Positions 7,044 to 8,428 of a stretch of DNA of 8,428 nt are shown here, in pieces. The notes below the pieces were generated by a model. It was not told the DNA's origin, did not search any database, and saw only the letters and a list, made by a program, of their open reading frames with translations. The DNA comes from Bacillota bacterium (GTDB taxonomy: Bacteria > Bacillota > Bacilli > Lactobacillales > Aerococcaceae). The position numbers were made by a program, and so were the translations under genes. How positions within the stretch are numbered: position 1 is the first letter of the stretch; each line of letters begins with the position of its first letter. Where the stretch lies: contig JAEZWY010000075.1 of assembly GCA_023442905.1 (NCBI GenBank), positions 1 to 8,428 on the forward strand, written 5' to 3'.

Positions 7044-7406
7044 ATGGAGATTCAAAAAACAAATGAAATGAATACCCTGTTGATTTTCTATGGGGATTTG
7101 TTGACTGAAAAGCAACGTGTTTATATTGAACTGTATTATGCTGAAGATTTCTCTTTAGGGGAAATCGCTGAACATTTTGATGTGTCGAGACAGGCGGTTT
7201 ATGATAACATTCGACGGACAGAGAAGAGTTTGTTGAAGTATGAAAATCATCTGCATTTAGCGCGTGATTACTATGCGCGTGAAGCGGTAGGGGAAGAGAT
7301 GGCACGTTATGTAGCTGAAAAACACCCTGAAGATGTACAATTGGTTGATTATATGAATCAATTAATTGCAATCGACAACCGTGACGAGGCAGATGCAGAT
7401 ATTTAA
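7044..7406 (+). CDS. ylxM: YlxM-family (UPF0122) helix-turn-helix protein, SRP-associated
   Basis: Small cytoplasmic protein of 120 residues, matching the YlxM/p13 family found beside ffh in Firmicutes; members are thought to act with or regulate the signal recognition particle. The family's signature opening is present (MEIQKTNEMN, then LLTEKQRVYIELYY), followed by a sigma-70 region 4-like helix-turn-helix, LGEIAEHFDVSRQAVYDNIRR (about 38-58). The start at 7044 is chosen because family members begin with this M-x-x-x-K-T-x-x-M-N pattern; the ribosome-binding site is weak (GGATGTGG at 7031-7038). The tail beyond about residue 85 is acidic and seems somewhat longer than in B. subtilis YlxM. 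It is probably co-transcribed with ffh, 60 bp downstream, with no terminator between. Confidence 0.92.
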   Translation: MEIQKTNEMNTLLIFYGDLLTEKQRVYIELYYAEDFSLGEIAEHFDVSRQAVYDNIRRTEKSLLKYENHLHLARDYYAREAVGEEMARYVAEKHPEDVQLVDYMNQLIAIDNRDEADADI

Positions 7407-7466
7407 CAAACTAAATGCCGAATTGAATGCTTAAGATGAATGAATAAATAAGGAGTGTTACCAAGA

Positions 7467-8428
7467 ATGGCTTTCGAAAGTTTATCGGATAGGCTACAAG
7501 GCGCTGTCCAAAACATGGGTAAGAAGGGTAAAATTACCGAGGGCGATTTAAAAGAAATGATGCGTGAAGTGCGTCTGGCTTTACTAGAAGCTGACGTGAA
7601 CTTTAAAGTCGTGAAAGATTTTGTGAAACGTGTCAATGAACGTGCGCTAAACAGTGAGGTATTGCAATCACTATCGCCAGCGCAACAAGTCGTGAAGATT
7701 GTTAACGACGAATTAACTGACTTAATGGGTGGAGAACACGAAGATATTCAATTCGCAACCACACCACCAACCGTGATTATGATGGCGGGGCTTCAAGGTG
7801 CCGGGAAAACAACTACCGTTGGTAAGTTAGCAGCTTTCTTGAAGAAAAATGACCACAAGAAACCCTTGCTGGTAGCCGGCGATATTTACCGTCCAGCCGC
7901 TATCAACCAGTTACAAACAATCGGTCAACAATTAGACTTACCAGTCTTTACTTTGGGTGACCAAGTAAGTCCAGTTGAGATTGCGACTCAAGCGATTGAA
8001 CATGCTAAAATGAATGGCCATGATCTAGTCTTCATCGATACGGCCGGTCGTCTACAAATTGACGAACGGTTAATGACTGAGTTAAAAGATATAAAAGCAG
8101 CCGTTAATCCGGATGAAATCTTATTAACTGTTGACTCGATGACTGGTCAAGAGGCGGCCAACGTTGCTAAGGCCTTTGACGAAGAGTTGGATATCACAGG
8201 GGTTGTCTTAACGAAATTAGATGGTGACACCCGTGGTGGTGCGGCCTTATCTATCGTTTCTGTAACTGGTAAACCGATTAAATTTACGGGTACTGGTGAG
8301 AAATTAAACGAGATTGAGCGCTTCTACCCAGACCGTATGTCTAACCGAATTTTAGGTATGGGGGATATGTTAACCCTTATCGAGAAAGCCCAAGCTGAGT
8401 TTGATGAAAATGAAGCAGAAGCGATGGC
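7467..8428 (+). CDS. ffh: Signal recognition particle protein Ffh (SRP54), 3' end outside window
   Basis: GTPase of the signal recognition particle, which binds 4.5S/scRNA and signal peptides of nascent membrane and secreted proteins and delivers them to FtsY. The frame is open from ATG 7467 (AAGGAG at 7450-7455, 11-nt gap, slightly long) to the window edge, giving 320 residues of about 450-480 expected. It covers the N domain (about 1-95) and the G domain: G1 GLQGAGKT (108-115), DTAGR (191-195), TKLD within TKLDGDTRGG (249-258) and the closing GTGEK (275-279). RILGMGD at 294-300 marks the passage into the M domain, which is cut off with its methionine-rich signal-peptide groove. No defects are seen in the visible part. 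Confidence 0.98.
   Translation, partial: MAFESLSDRLQGAVQNMGKKGKITEGDLKEMMREVRLALLEADVNFKVVKDFVKRVNERALNSEVLQSLSPAQQVVKIVNDELTDLMGGEHEDIQFATTPPTVIMMAGLQGAGKTTTVGKLAAFLKKNDHKKPLLVAGDIYRPAAINQLQTIGQQLDLPVFTLGDQVSPVEIATQAIEHAKMNGHDLVFIDTAGRLQIDERLMTELKDIKAAVNPDEILLTVDSMTGQEAANVAKAFDEELDITGVVLTKLDGDTRGGAALSIVSVTGKPIKFTGTGEKLNEIERFYPDRMSNRILGMGDMLTLIEKAQAEFDENEAEAM

Noticed and set aside
6964..7371. 135-codon minus-strand open frame across the ylxM promoter and gene
   Set aside because: Antisense to the conserved ylxM and its promoter; low-complexity, His/Ser/Pro-rich translation with no recognisable domain.
7407..7466. Several tiny ATG-started frames and an A/T-rich GAAT/AAAT stretch between ylxM and ffh
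   Set aside because: All frames are under ten codons with no ribosome-binding sites; chance in A/T-rich spacer.
1..8428. Search for CRISPR arrays, tRNA or rRNA genes, insertion sequences, attachment sites and riboswitches
   Set aside because: By eye no regularly spaced repeats, cloverleaf-like sequences, transposase genes or long inverted repeats were found; the intergenic gaps are all under 180 bp.

Overview
The window looks like chromosomal DNA of a low- to mid-GC Gram-positive (Firmicutes). It has strong AGGAGG ribosome-binding sites, sigma-A-like promoters, short hairpin-plus-T terminators, and the Firmicutes gene pair ylxM-ffh. Protein style suggests Lactobacillales, possibly an Aerococcus-like lineage, but the sequence alone does not prove the genus.

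Layout: (1) Positions 2-1495, plus strand, hold the C-terminal half of a P-type cation-transporting ATPase cut by the left edge, followed by a strong terminator at 1506-1545. (2) Positions 1570-4935, minus strand, hold a tightly overlapping ABC exporter operon: ATPase (3994-4935), first ABC-2 permease (2748-4001) and second ABC-2 permease (2761 down to 1570). The second permease is interrupted by a +1 frameshift at about 1948-1956, so it reads as a 271-residue N-terminal piece and a C-terminal piece of about 120 residues. (3) A 173-bp divergent control region (4936-5108) separates this operon from a plus-strand two-component system: a multi-pass HPK7-type (LiaS/DesK-like) histidine kinase (5109-6281) and a NarL/LuxR-type response regulator (6259-6915). 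It ends in a small terminator that shares bases with the regulator's stop codon. (4) A sigma-A-like promoter at 6959-6987 drives ylxM (7044-7406) and ffh (7467 to the right edge, truncated), the signal recognition particle genes.

How it works together: kinase, regulator, ATPase and two ABC-2 permeases match the gene content of the Bacillus subtilis LnrJK-LnrLMN (formerly YfiJK-YfiLMN) module, which senses and confers resistance to membrane-active linearmycin-type compounds. By analogy the kinase senses a membrane-active compound or envelope stress, and the regulator activates the divergent exporter operon. Both permeases have very acidic extracellular domains. The frameshift in the second permease would inactivate the pump as written, unless it is a sequencing error or is bypassed. 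The flanking P-type ATPase and ylxM-ffh are core-type genes, so the module may be an insertion between them. ftsY, often found just upstream of ylxM in Firmicutes, is not there.
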